Part shown: positions 5,991-12,681 of the stretch, one piece after another
Position numbering within the stretch: position 1 is the stretch's first letter
Layout of the letters: every line of letters begins with the position of its first letter
Source: DATLFS01 sp035540935
Lineage (GTDB): Bacteria; Actinomycetota; CADDZG01; WHSQ01
Length of the DNA: 14,787 nucleotides
Assembly: GCA_035540935.1 (NCBI GenBank)
Contig: DATLFS010000054.1
Location: 1-14,787, forward strand
Direction: 5' to 3'
Translations under genes and position numbers: made by a program
Notes under the pieces: model-generated
What the model was told of the DNA's origin: nothing
What the model saw: the letters and a program-made list of their open reading frames with translations, nothing else
The model's database searches: none

Positions 5991-7063
5991 CGACACGGCA
6001 GGAGGCCGGCCCCGAGATCACGAAGGACCGCGTGGTCTTCAGGGTCTCCGATCCGGACGAGAGCTACGAGGAGGTCCGCCTCCTCCAGGAGATCCGCCGG
6101 CCGCGCAACGAACCGCTGTTCACGCGACGCAACGGCGTCTGGGAAGCAGACTTCGCCAGCGACGGCGCGGCGCGGATCGAGTATCAGTTCGAGATCGCGC
6201 ACGCCGACGGGGGGCGCGAGGTCGTGTGCGACCCGGACAACCCGAGGCGCGCCCCGGGGCCGTTCGGCGACAAATCGGTGGTCGAGCTTCCCGGCTACGG
6301 CGCGCCGGAGTGGACGGAGCGCGAGCCGGTCGAGGAAGGGCGGCTGGAGGAGTTCCACGTCCGGTCCACGGTCCTCCGGGAGGCCGTCGACGGGCTCCTG
6401 TGGTCGTCGGATGAGGTCGACGACGGCGCGGCCGTGCCGCTCCTGATCGTGCACGACGGGCCGGAGACCGCCCGCTACTCGCGCCTGCTGCAGTGTCTGG
6501 CGCTCGCGGTCGAGGACGGCGAGCTCCCGCCGATGCGCGCCGCGCTGTTGCAGCCGCCGGGAGACCGCAACGAGACCTACTCGGCGTCGGCCGCGTACGC
6601 GCGGGCGTTCTCGCACGAGATCCTCCCGGCGCTGAGCGACGCGGCGCCGGTCCCGCCGGGCCGCGCCGCCCGCGCGGCCATGGGCGCGAGCCTCGGCGCA
6701 CTGGCGCTCCTGCACGTGCACCGCCGCCACCCCGCGATAGTCGGCGGGCTCTTCCTCCAATCGGGATCGTTCTTCCGGATGCGCTACGACCGGCAAGAGG
6801 CGGGGTTCCCGCGCTTCCGGCGCATCTCGCGCTTCGTCGGAACCGTGCTCACCGCCGAGGACTGGGCACACCCGATCCCGGTGACGATGACCTGCGGAAC
6901 CGTGGAGGAGAATCTGGCGAACAACCGGGCGGTGGCGGACGCGTTGCGGAGGCAGAGTTATCCCGTGAAGTTGCACGAGCACCCGGACGCGCACAACTGG
7001 ATCTCGTGGCGGGACGTCTTCCGCCCACACCTCGTCGATCTACTGCAAGGGATCTGGACGTGA
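5987..7063 (+). CDS. Alpha/beta-hydrolase esterase with N-terminal Ig-like domain (Fes-type architecture)
   Basis: A 358-residue predicted cytosolic esterase. Residues about 15-110 form a beta-rich region (RVVFRVSDPDESYEEVRLL ... RIEYQFEIAHADG) like the N-terminal domain of enterochelin-esterase-type hydrolases. The catalytic domain holds the nucleophile elbow GASLG with S235, an acidic candidate in CGTVEEN (E307 or E308) and the catalytic His in DAHNWISWR (H336), the usual arrangement for the Fes/EstD esterase family. No signal peptide is seen. The ATG overlaps the permease stop (ATGA) with GGGAG 8 bases upstream. The substrate is unknown: Fes relatives cleave ferric siderophore esters, but no siderophore genes are visible here, so an ester or amide of the ATP-grasp product is as likely. 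Confidence 0.85.
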   Translation: MTTRQEAGPEITKDRVVFRVSDPDESYEEVRLLQEIRRPRNEPLFTRRNGVWEADFASDGAARIEYQFEIAHADGGREVVCDPDNPRRAPGPFGDKSVVELPGYGAPEWTEREPVEEGRLEEFHVRSTVLREAVDGLLWSSDEVDDGAAVPLLIVHDGPETARYSRLLQCLALAVEDGELPPMRAALLQPPGDRNETYSASAAYARAFSHEILPALSDAAPVPPGRAARAAMGASLGALALLHVHRRHPAIVGGLFLQSGSFFRMRYDRQEAGFPRFRRISRFVGTVLTAEDWAHPIPVTMTCGTVEENLANNRAVADALRRQSYPVKLHEHPDAHNWISWRDVFRPHLVDLLQGIWT

Positions 7064-7797
7064 GACGGGACGAGGTGACGCTGTACTCGCCGGCCATCGG
7101 CGCCGACGGGCATCTCATCGCCTACGGTCATTACGGCCGGCCGCTCCTCGTGTTCCCGTCACAGCAAGGCCACCGGTGGGACTACGAGAGCAACGGCATG
7201 ATCGGGTCGATCGCGCACCTGATCGACGAGGGACGCGTCAAGGTCTACTGCGTCGATTCGTTCGACGCCTCCTCGTGGGACGACGCGCTGTCGCTCGAAG
7301 ACAAGGCGCGGAGGCACAGCCTGTTCGAAGACTGGATCCTCAACCAGGTCGTACCGTGGATCCACCACGACTCGGGTGGCCCCCAAGGGATCATGACGAC
7401 CGGATGCTCGTTCGGCGCCTATCACGCGGTGAACGTGGTGCTCCGCCACGCGCACCTCTTTCCCCTCGCGATCTGCATGAGCGGGGTGTACGACCTCTCG
7501 AACCTCGGCGGCGGCGAGCGCAGCGACACCTTCTACTTCCACAACCCGGCGGACTACGTGTCGAACCTGGACGGTGACCATCTCGAGTGGCTGCGCCGGC
7601 AGGTGAGCATCCTCCTCGTGTGCGGTCAGGGACAGTGGGAAGACACGACGGGAGCGCTCGAGAGCACGAGGTCCTTCGGCGCGCTGCTGCAGAGCAAGGG
7701 CATCCGCTGTGAGATCGACCTGTGGGGACATGACGTACCGCACGACTGGCCGTCGTGGCGGGCGCAGATCGCGCACCACCTGCCGCGCTTCGTCTGA
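7060..7797 (+). CDS. Second alpha/beta-hydrolase, putative esterase (esterase D-like)
   Basis: A 245-residue single-domain hydrolase. It has the nucleophile elbow GCSFG with S117, an acidic stretch CGQGQWEDT (E194/D195), and a His near the C terminus in PHDWPSWR (H228) that lines up with HNWISWR of the previous gene. The two proteins are thus related, but this one lacks the N-terminal domain and has a Cys before the nucleophile. The context AYHAVNVVLRH and MSGVYDLSN (140-148) is typical of the putative-esterase family. There is no signal peptide. The GTG start overlaps the preceding stop as GTGA; an in-frame GTG at 7075 is an alternative. Next is the ATP-grasp gene, 11 bases away. Two hydrolases side by side suggest two different cleavage steps, or an acyl-transfer role for one of them. 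Confidence 0.83.
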   Translation: MRRDEVTLYSPAIGADGHLIAYGHYGRPLLVFPSQQGHRWDYESNGMIGSIAHLIDEGRVKVYCVDSFDASSWDDALSLEDKARRHSLFEDWILNQVVPWIHHDSGGPQGIMTTGCSFGAYHAVNVVLRHAHLFPLAICMSGVYDLSNLGGGERSDTFYFHNPADYVSNLDGDHLEWLRRQVSILLVCGQGQWEDTTGALESTRSFGALLQSKGIRCEIDLWGHDVPHDWPSWRAQIAHHLPRFV

Positions 7798-7802
7798 GGA
7801 GG
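7796..7802 (+). promoter_or_regulatory. Shine-Dalgarno that decides the ATP-grasp start
   Basis: GAGGAGG at 7796-7802 touches an ATG at 7803 directly, which is too close for initiation, and lies 6 bases before an in-frame GTG at 7809. The GTG is therefore the better start. Confidence 0.6.
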
Positions 7803-7808
7803 ATGATC

Positions 7809-9053
7809 GTGAGCACCAAGCACACCATCGGGATGTTGCTCGGGACCGAGGAGGACTGGCCGAGCGCGTTCGAGGCGATCATGCGGCGCGCCGGGAGCAC
7901 GGTGACGCTCAACGACGAGGAGCATACGTTCGAGACGGAGCGCATCACGATCGAACCGTTCGACCTCCGCGCCGTACCTCGTTATGAGATCGTCATCGAC
8001 CGCCTCGCCCACTGGTACTACATCCCGCGCGAGTGGCTGAAGAAGGCCGCGTTGATGAACGACGTCTACCTGCTCAACAACCCGTTCACGTTCCAGTCGA
8101 TGGAGAAGCACTCCGCGTACTGCGCCATGATGCGCCTCGGTCTCAAGGTGCCGACCACATGGATGCTCCCGACGAAGAAGCCGGTCGACAACCCGCGGTT
8201 CCCTTACACGGCCAGCAAATACAACCAGCCGTTCTCTCTCGAAGACGTGGCGCGTGAGGTCGGCTACCCCCTTTACATGAAGCCATTCGACGGCGGCGCC
8301 TGGGTCGGCGTGACGCGGATCGAGAACGACGACGACCTCCACCGCGGCTATGACGAGTCGGGGGAGCGGTTGATGCACCTGCAGAGCGCGGTCGAGGACT
8401 TCGACGTGTTCGCACGCAGCCTCTCGATCGGCGCGGAGACGATGGTCATGTCTTACGACCCGGCGCGCCCGCTACACGAGCGTTACGAGGTCAGGCACGG
8501 CTTCCTCGACCCCGATACGGGGCGCGAGGTCGTGACGATCGGACGACTCGTGAACGCGTTTTTCCGGTGGGAGTACAACTCGTGCGAGACGATCGTGAAG
8601 GGCGATCAGGTCTACCCGATCGACTACGCGAATGCGTGCCCGGACACCTCACTGATCAGCCTCCACTATTACTTCCCGTGGGCCATCAAGACCCTCGCGA
8701 AGTGGACGCTCTTCTGCGCCGTCACCGGCCGCGAGATGCGCATCGACCAGGAGGTGCGGCGCTACTTCGCGATCGGAGACCGCGACGACCTCTCCTACGA
8801 GGAGAAGCTGGAGGAGTACGGCCGGCTCGCGGACGAGTACTTCGAGACCGACAGGTACTTCGAGTTCTGCGAGGAGCACCTACCGCACATGGATGAGGCG
8901 ATGGTCGAGTACGTCGAGAGCGACGACTTCGACGCGCTGCTGGTCGACACGGTGCGGTCGACGTTCCCCGCGGCCGAGCACGAGCACTTCATCGCCCACT
9001 ACCGGGGGCTGCTGGGAGCGTGGGCGGCGGACCAGCACGCCGCCGTCCCCTGA
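7809..9053 (+). CDS. ATP-grasp ligase of unknown substrate (RimK-like)
   Basis: A 414-residue protein with an ATP-grasp fold, a class that uses ATP to activate a carboxylate as acyl phosphate and joins it to an amine or thiol. An N-terminal pre-grasp domain (1-95) with IVIDRLAHWYYIP (61-73) leads to MEKHSAY (98-104), where K100 is the first ATP-contacting Lys. GYPLYMKPFDGGAWVGV (152-168) is the second Lys (K158) and the glycine-rich loop. VYPIDYANACPD (268-279) supplies the metal-binding acid and Asn (D272, N275). About 110 further residues, helical and very acidic (DEYFETDRYFEFCEEH), have no assignment I can make. The length exceeds RimK itself (about 300). Which carboxylate and amine are joined cannot be read from the sequence; neighbours suggest an amino acid or small peptide product handled by two esterases and an ABC exporter. 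Confidence 0.82.
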   Translation: MSTKHTIGMLLGTEEDWPSAFEAIMRRAGSTVTLNDEEHTFETERITIEPFDLRAVPRYEIVIDRLAHWYYIPREWLKKAALMNDVYLLNNPFTFQSMEKHSAYCAMMRLGLKVPTTWMLPTKKPVDNPRFPYTASKYNQPFSLEDVAREVGYPLYMKPFDGGAWVGVTRIENDDDLHRGYDESGERLMHLQSAVEDFDVFARSLSIGAETMVMSYDPARPLHERYEVRHGFLDPDTGREVVTIGRLVNAFFRWEYNSCETIVKGDQVYPIDYANACPDTSLISLHYYFPWAIKTLAKWTLFCAVTGREMRIDQEVRRYFAIGDRDDLSYEEKLEEYGRLADEYFETDRYFEFCEEHLPHMDEAMVEYVESDDFDALLVDTVRSTFPAAEHEHFIAHYRGLLGAWAADQHAAVP

Positions 9054-9064
9054 AGCCGTCGGCG

Positions 9065-9535
9065 ATGCATCGCAACACTGAGCGGGTGCGGGACGCGCTC
9101 CGCGCCCTGGGGCACGACGCGGATGTCGTGGAGTTCGCCGAGAGCACCCGCACCTCGGCAGAGGCCGCCCGCGCGATAGGCACGTCGGTGGCGCAGATCG
9201 TCAAGAGCATGGTCTTCACCGACGGCTCCGGCGGCGTCGTCGTCCTGACGTCCGGAGCGAACCGCGTCTCGGAGACGAAGGTCGCAGAGATCGTCGGGCG
9301 AAGCGTGACGCGGGCGGACGCGCACCGAGTGCGAGAACTCACGGGTTATCCGATCGGCGGGGTTCCCCCGGTCGGCCACTCGACCCAGAGTGAAATCTTG
9401 ATCGACGAGGACCTGATGGGGTTCGAGGAGGTGTGGGCGGCCGCCGGGACGCCCAACGCCGTCTTCCGCACGACGCCGCGCGATCTCGTGCGGATCACCG
9501 GCGCGGCGGTCGCCGACGTGAAGGAGCCGTCGTGA
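9065..9535 (+). CDS. YbaK/ProX-family aminoacyl-tRNA deacylase-like protein
   Basis: A 156-residue protein of the YbaK/EbsC family, whose members hydrolyse mischarged tRNAs such as Cys-tRNA(Pro) or Ala-tRNA(Pro) in trans. TSVAQIVKSMVF (40-51) carries the conserved Lys (K47), LTSGANRVS follows (61-69), and GYPIGGVPPVGH (94-105) is the family's glycine/proline loop. The length is normal and no other domain is attached. The ATG at 9065 lies 11 bases after the ATP-grasp stop; the ribosome-binding site is weak. A slightly longer frame begins at 9020 inside the previous gene, but conserved sequence starts only after 9065. Inside this operon it may be ordinary housekeeping, or it may handle aminoacyl-tRNA linked to the pathway; aminoacyl-tRNA as a ligase substrate is only a guess. 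Confidence 0.87.
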   Translation: MHRNTERVRDALRALGHDADVVEFAESTRTSAEAARAIGTSVAQIVKSMVFTDGSGGVVVLTSGANRVSETKVAEIVGRSVTRADAHRVRELTGYPIGGVPPVGHSTQSEILIDEDLMGFEEVWAAAGTPNAVFRTTPRDLVRITGAAVADVKEPS

Positions 9536-10560
9536 TCGATCTCTTCAGCGACACGGCGACGCGGCCGACCGAAGAGATGCGGCGCGCCATGGCGCAGGCA
9601 CAGGTCGGCGACGAGCAGCGGGGCCTCGACCCGACCGTGAACGAGCTTCAGGGTGAGGTCGCGACCCTCCTGGGCAAGGAGGCGGCGCTGTTCCTGCCGA
9701 CCGGGACGATGTGCAACGCGATCTCGTTCCAGGTCCACTGCCGGCCCGGCGACCAGATCCTGCTGCATCCGACATCGCACCCGATCGTGGCCGAGGGCGG
9801 AGGGCCGGCTGCTCTTTCGGGTGCGCTACTGACGCCGCTCGACGGCCCGCGCGGCATGTTCTCCGCGGCCCGGGTGGAGGCGGCTATCAACCCGCCGAGC
9901 CGCTACTCGCCGCGCAGCCGGGTCGTCGCGGTGGAGCAGACGACGAACCTCGGTGGCGGCGCCTGCTGGCCGCTCGCGCAGCTCGAAGACGTACGGCGCG
10001 CCGCCAAGGATGCGGGGCTGCTGCTGCACATGGACGGGGCGCGCCTCATGAACGCGGTCGTCGCAACCGGCGCACCCGCCGCCGAGTTCGCCCGCGACTT
10101 CGACTCGGTCTGGATCGACTTCTCCAAAGGCCTCGGCGCGCCGATGGGGGCGGCGCTCGCCGGATCACACGACTTCATCGCCGAGGCATGGCGCCACAAG
10201 CAGCGGATGGGCGGAGCGATGCGCCAGGCCGGCATCGTGGCCGCCGGCGCGCTGTACGGCCTGCGCCACCACGTCGACCGTCTGGCGAAGGACCACGCCA
10301 ACGCGCGTCTGCTGGCGGAGGGGCTCGCAGACGTGCCGGGACTGTCGCTCGATGCCGGTGCGGTCGAGACCAACATCGTCCTGTTCGACGTCGCCGGGAC
10401 GGGGATGAGCGCGGAGACCTTCGCGTCGCGCCTCCACGACGAGCACGGCGTCGTCGTCAGCACGATGGGGCGGACGCTGGCGCGCGCCGTGACGCACCTC
10501 GACGTGTCGGAGAGCGACGTGCGCACCGCGCTCGACGCGATCCGGAAGATCTGCTCTTAG
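9532..10560 (+). CDS. ltaE: Threonine aldolase-family PLP-dependent lyase
   Basis: A 342-residue fold-type I PLP enzyme of the low-specificity threonine aldolase / beta-eliminating lyase family, which splits threonine or allo-threonine to glycine and acetaldehyde. The N-terminal SDTATRPTEEMRRAM (6-20), VGDEQRGLDPTVNELQ (25-40) and PTGTMCN (56-62) are family signatures. TSHPIVAEGG (81-90) carries the His (H83) that stacks on PLP, HMDGAR (166-171) holds the Asp to the pyridine nitrogen, and DFSKGLGAPMG (196-206) holds the Schiff-base Lys (K199). The usual VGDDVYGEDPTV reads VGDEQRGLDPTV, losing the conserved Tyr. The GTG start overlaps the YbaK-like stop with AAGGAG 5 bases upstream (9521-9526). 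It is the last gene of the cluster and might supply or consume glycine or a beta-hydroxy amino acid. Confidence 0.9.
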   Translation: MIDLFSDTATRPTEEMRRAMAQAQVGDEQRGLDPTVNELQGEVATLLGKEAALFLPTGTMCNAISFQVHCRPGDQILLHPTSHPIVAEGGGPAALSGALLTPLDGPRGMFSAARVEAAINPPSRYSPRSRVVAVEQTTNLGGGACWPLAQLEDVRRAAKDAGLLLHMDGARLMNAVVATGAPAAEFARDFDSVWIDFSKGLGAPMGAALAGSHDFIAEAWRHKQRMGGAMRQAGIVAAGALYGLRHHVDRLAKDHANARLLAEGLADVPGLSLDAGAVETNIVLFDVAGTGMSAETFASRLHDEHGVVVSTMGRTLARAVTHLDVSESDVRTALDAIRKICS

Positions 10561-11552
10561 TACTCGATCGTCGAGAGCAGCTTGAGCTTCTTGCGCCGGT
10601 GGAGAGCGTCGATCACGCGCACCGTCCCCGTGCGCGAACGCATGACGATCGATTCCGTCACCGCGCTCTCGCCACGATAGCGAACGCCCTTCATGAGGTC
10701 GCCGTCGGTGATGCCGGTGGCTGCGAAGAATACGTCGTTGCCTGAGACGAGGTCGTCGGTCGTGAGCACCTTGTCGAGGTCGTAGCCCTCGTCGATCGCG
10801 CGGGCTCGCTCCTCTTCGTTGCGCGGCCACAGCCGGCCCTGCATGACCCCGCCGAGACACTTGATCGCGCACGCGGCGATGACTCCTTCCGGCGTCCCCC
10901 CGATGCCGACGAGGAGGTCGATGCTGCTGGTCTCGCGCGCCGCCGCGATCGCGCCCGCGACATCGCCGTCGGTGATGAACTTGATCCGCGCCCCGGCCTC
11001 ACGGATCTCCTTGACCATCTCTTCGTGCCGCGACCGCTCGAGGATGATGACGGTGAGGTCCTCGACATCGGCGCTCTTCACCTTCGCGAGGCGCTTCAGG
11101 TTCTCCGTGATGCCGGCCTCGATGTCGATCACGTCGGCGGCTTCCTCGCCCGCCGCGATCTTCTCCATGTAGACGCAGGGGCCCGGGTCGAACATCGTCC
11201 CCCGCTCCGACAGAGCGACCACGCTCAGCGCGCCGTTCATCCCCTTCGCGGTCAGGGTGGTGCCGTCGATCGGATCGACCGCGATGTCAACGACCGGAGG
11301 CTCGCCGTTGCCGATCTTCTCGCCGTTGTAGAGCATCGGGGCGTCATCCTTCTCGCCTTCGCCGATCACCACTACTCCGTCCATCGGGACGGTGTCGAGC
11401 ATGAGCCTCATGGCATCGACCGCGGCCTGGTCGGCGGCGACCTTGTCGCCCCTCCCCATCCACCGAGCAGCGGCCAGCGCCGCGGCCTCGGTGACGCGGA
11501 CCAGCTCGATCCCGAGGTTGCGATCGGGAGCGTGCCCCCCTGCTTCCGGCAT
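10557..11552 (-). CDS. glpX: Fructose-1,6-bisphosphatase class II
   Basis: A 331-residue class II FBPase, which removes the 1-phosphate of fructose-1,6-bisphosphate in gluconeogenesis and is the usual FBPase of actinomycetes. Metal- and phosphate-binding motifs of the inositol-monophosphatase-like fold are all present: VVIGEGEKDDAPML (61-74), AVDPIDGTTLTAKG (91-104), FITDGDVAGAI (192-202) and GIGGTPEGVIAACA (216-229). The ATG at 11552 has a strong AGGAGGG 5 bases upstream (11564-11558); the open frame extends to 11618, but without a signal. The TAA stop shares bases with the TAG of the convergent aldolase gene. It stands alone on this strand and is divergent from the topoisomerase gene, with 75 bases between them. 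Confidence 0.95.
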   Translation of the reverse strand: MPEAGGHAPDRNLGIELVRVTEAAALAAARWMGRGDKVAADQAAVDAMRLMLDTVPMDGVVVIGEGEKDDAPMLYNGEKIGNGEPPVVDIAVDPIDGTTLTAKGMNGALSVVALSERGTMFDPGPCVYMEKIAAGEEAADVIDIEAGITENLKRLAKVKSADVEDLTVIILERSRHEEMVKEIREAGARIKFITDGDVAGAIAAARETSSIDLLVGIGGTPEGVIAACAIKCLGGVMQGRLWPRNEEERARAIDEGYDLDKVLTTDDLVSGNDVFFAATGITDGDLMKGVRYRGESAVTESIVMRSRTGTVRVIDALHRRKKLKLLSTIEY

Positions 11553-11627
11553 CCTTGCCCTCCTACTCGGGTCCGGCCGTCGGTGGAACGTTCGAGCGCC
11601 GAGCGTACCGGGTAGCAACCGGTCACG
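11553..11627. other. Divergent intergenic spacer between glpX and topoisomerase IB
   Basis: These 75 bases must hold the promoters of both genes. They contain the 8-bp palindrome GAACGTTC (11586-11593) and a small inverted repeat ACCGG (11607-11611) with CCGGT (11619-11623) just before the topoisomerase ATG. I found no convincing -35/-10 pair. The glpX ribosome-binding site (11558-11564) is the only clear signal. Confidence 0.3.
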
Positions 11628-12680
11628 ATGCCGAGGCTACGGCGCGCCGACTGTTCGATGCCGGGGATCATCCGCCGGCGGCGCGGCCGCGGGTTCGAAT
11701 ACCTCGACGAGGAGACCGGCGAGCGGATCGACGAGAACGACGTTCTCGCGCGCATCGAAGAGCTGCGGATCCCGCCGGCATGGAAGAACGTGTGGATCTG
11801 CCCCTACGAGAACGGTCACATCCAGGCGGTCGGCACCGATGCGGCCGGACGCAAGCAGTACCTGTATCACGAGGCATGGCGCCGCAGACGCGACCAGGAG
11901 AAGTTCGACCGCATGCTCGACTTCGCGCGCTCCCTCCCGAAGCTCAGAGAGATCTGTGCGCGCTATCTGGAGCTCGAGGGCATGCCGCGGGAGCGCACAC
12001 TCGCCTGCGCGACGCGCCTCCTCGACCACGGCTTCTTCCGCATCGGGACCGAGACGTATGCGGAACAGAACGAGACCTACGGGCTCGCGACCATCAAGAA
12101 GTCGCACGTTTCCCTACGCGGGGGCGTCGTCACCTTCGACTATCCCGCCAAAGGCGGTAAGCAGCGCATCCAATCGATCGTCGACCCGTCGGTGTTCGAG
12201 GTCGTCTCCGAGCTCAAGCGGCGGCGGGGCGGCTCCGAGGAGCTGCTCGCATACCGCAACGGACGCGTCTGGGTGGACGTGAAGTCTCCCGACATCAACC
12301 TCTTCATCCGCGAGATCACAGGGGGCGACTTCACCGCCAAGGACTTCCGCACCTGGAACGCGACCGTCCTCGCCGCGGTCGCGATCTCGGTGTCCGGAGG
12401 AGCGGCGGCGTCCAAGACGGGTCGCAAGCGCGCCGAGGCACGTGCGGTGAAAGAGGTGTCGCATTACCTCGGCAACACACCCGCGGTGTGCCGCGCCTCC
12501 TACATCGACCCGCGGGTCTTCGACCGGTACCGGTCCGGCTGGACGATCGCAGGCGTGCTCGAAGAGGTCGGCGACGTCGCCGCGTTCGGCGAGCCGTCCA
12601 CGCAAGGCGCCGTCGAAGAGGCCGTGATCGACCTCCTCGAGGACAACCGCTCCTCCGACGCCCTCGAGAAGATCGCCTAG
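11628..12680 (+). CDS. DNA topoisomerase IB (poxvirus-type)
   Basis: A 350-residue type IB topoisomerase, which relaxes supercoils through a 3'-phosphotyrosyl nick without ATP. The N-terminal DNA-binding domain has GIIRRRRGRGFEYLD (13-27) and IPPAWKNVWICPYENGHIQA (48-67), followed by GRKQYLYHEAWR (74-85). The catalytic core holds R138 (FFRIGTE), the catalytic Lys around K157-K158 (ATIKKSHVS), R241 (DFRTWNAT), and the nucleophile Y292 in CRASYIDP. Where vaccinia enzyme has a His nine residues before the Tyr, this protein has Asn (LGNTPAV). I believe Asn is common there in bacterial members. The ATG at 11628 keeps the conserved LRRAD/PGI segment; an internal ATG at 11658 would cut into it. There is no clear ribosome-binding site. 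It is a single-gene unit, convergent with the next gene. Confidence 0.95.
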   Translation: MPRLRRADCSMPGIIRRRRGRGFEYLDEETGERIDENDVLARIEELRIPPAWKNVWICPYENGHIQAVGTDAAGRKQYLYHEAWRRRRDQEKFDRMLDFARSLPKLREICARYLELEGMPRERTLACATRLLDHGFFRIGTETYAEQNETYGLATIKKSHVSLRGGVVTFDYPAKGGKQRIQSIVDPSVFEVVSELKRRRGGSEELLAYRNGRVWVDVKSPDINLFIREITGGDFTAKDFRTWNATVLAAVAISVSGGAAASKTGRKRAEARAVKEVSHYLGNTPAVCRASYIDPRVFDRYRSGWTIAGVLEEVGDVAAFGEPSTQGAVEEAVIDLLEDNRSSDALEKIA

Positions 12681-12681
12681 A

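Noticed and set aside
11586..11593. GAACGTTC palindrome as a LexA/SOS box
   Set aside because: Gram-positive SOS boxes have GAAC and GTTC separated by four bases; here there is no spacer.
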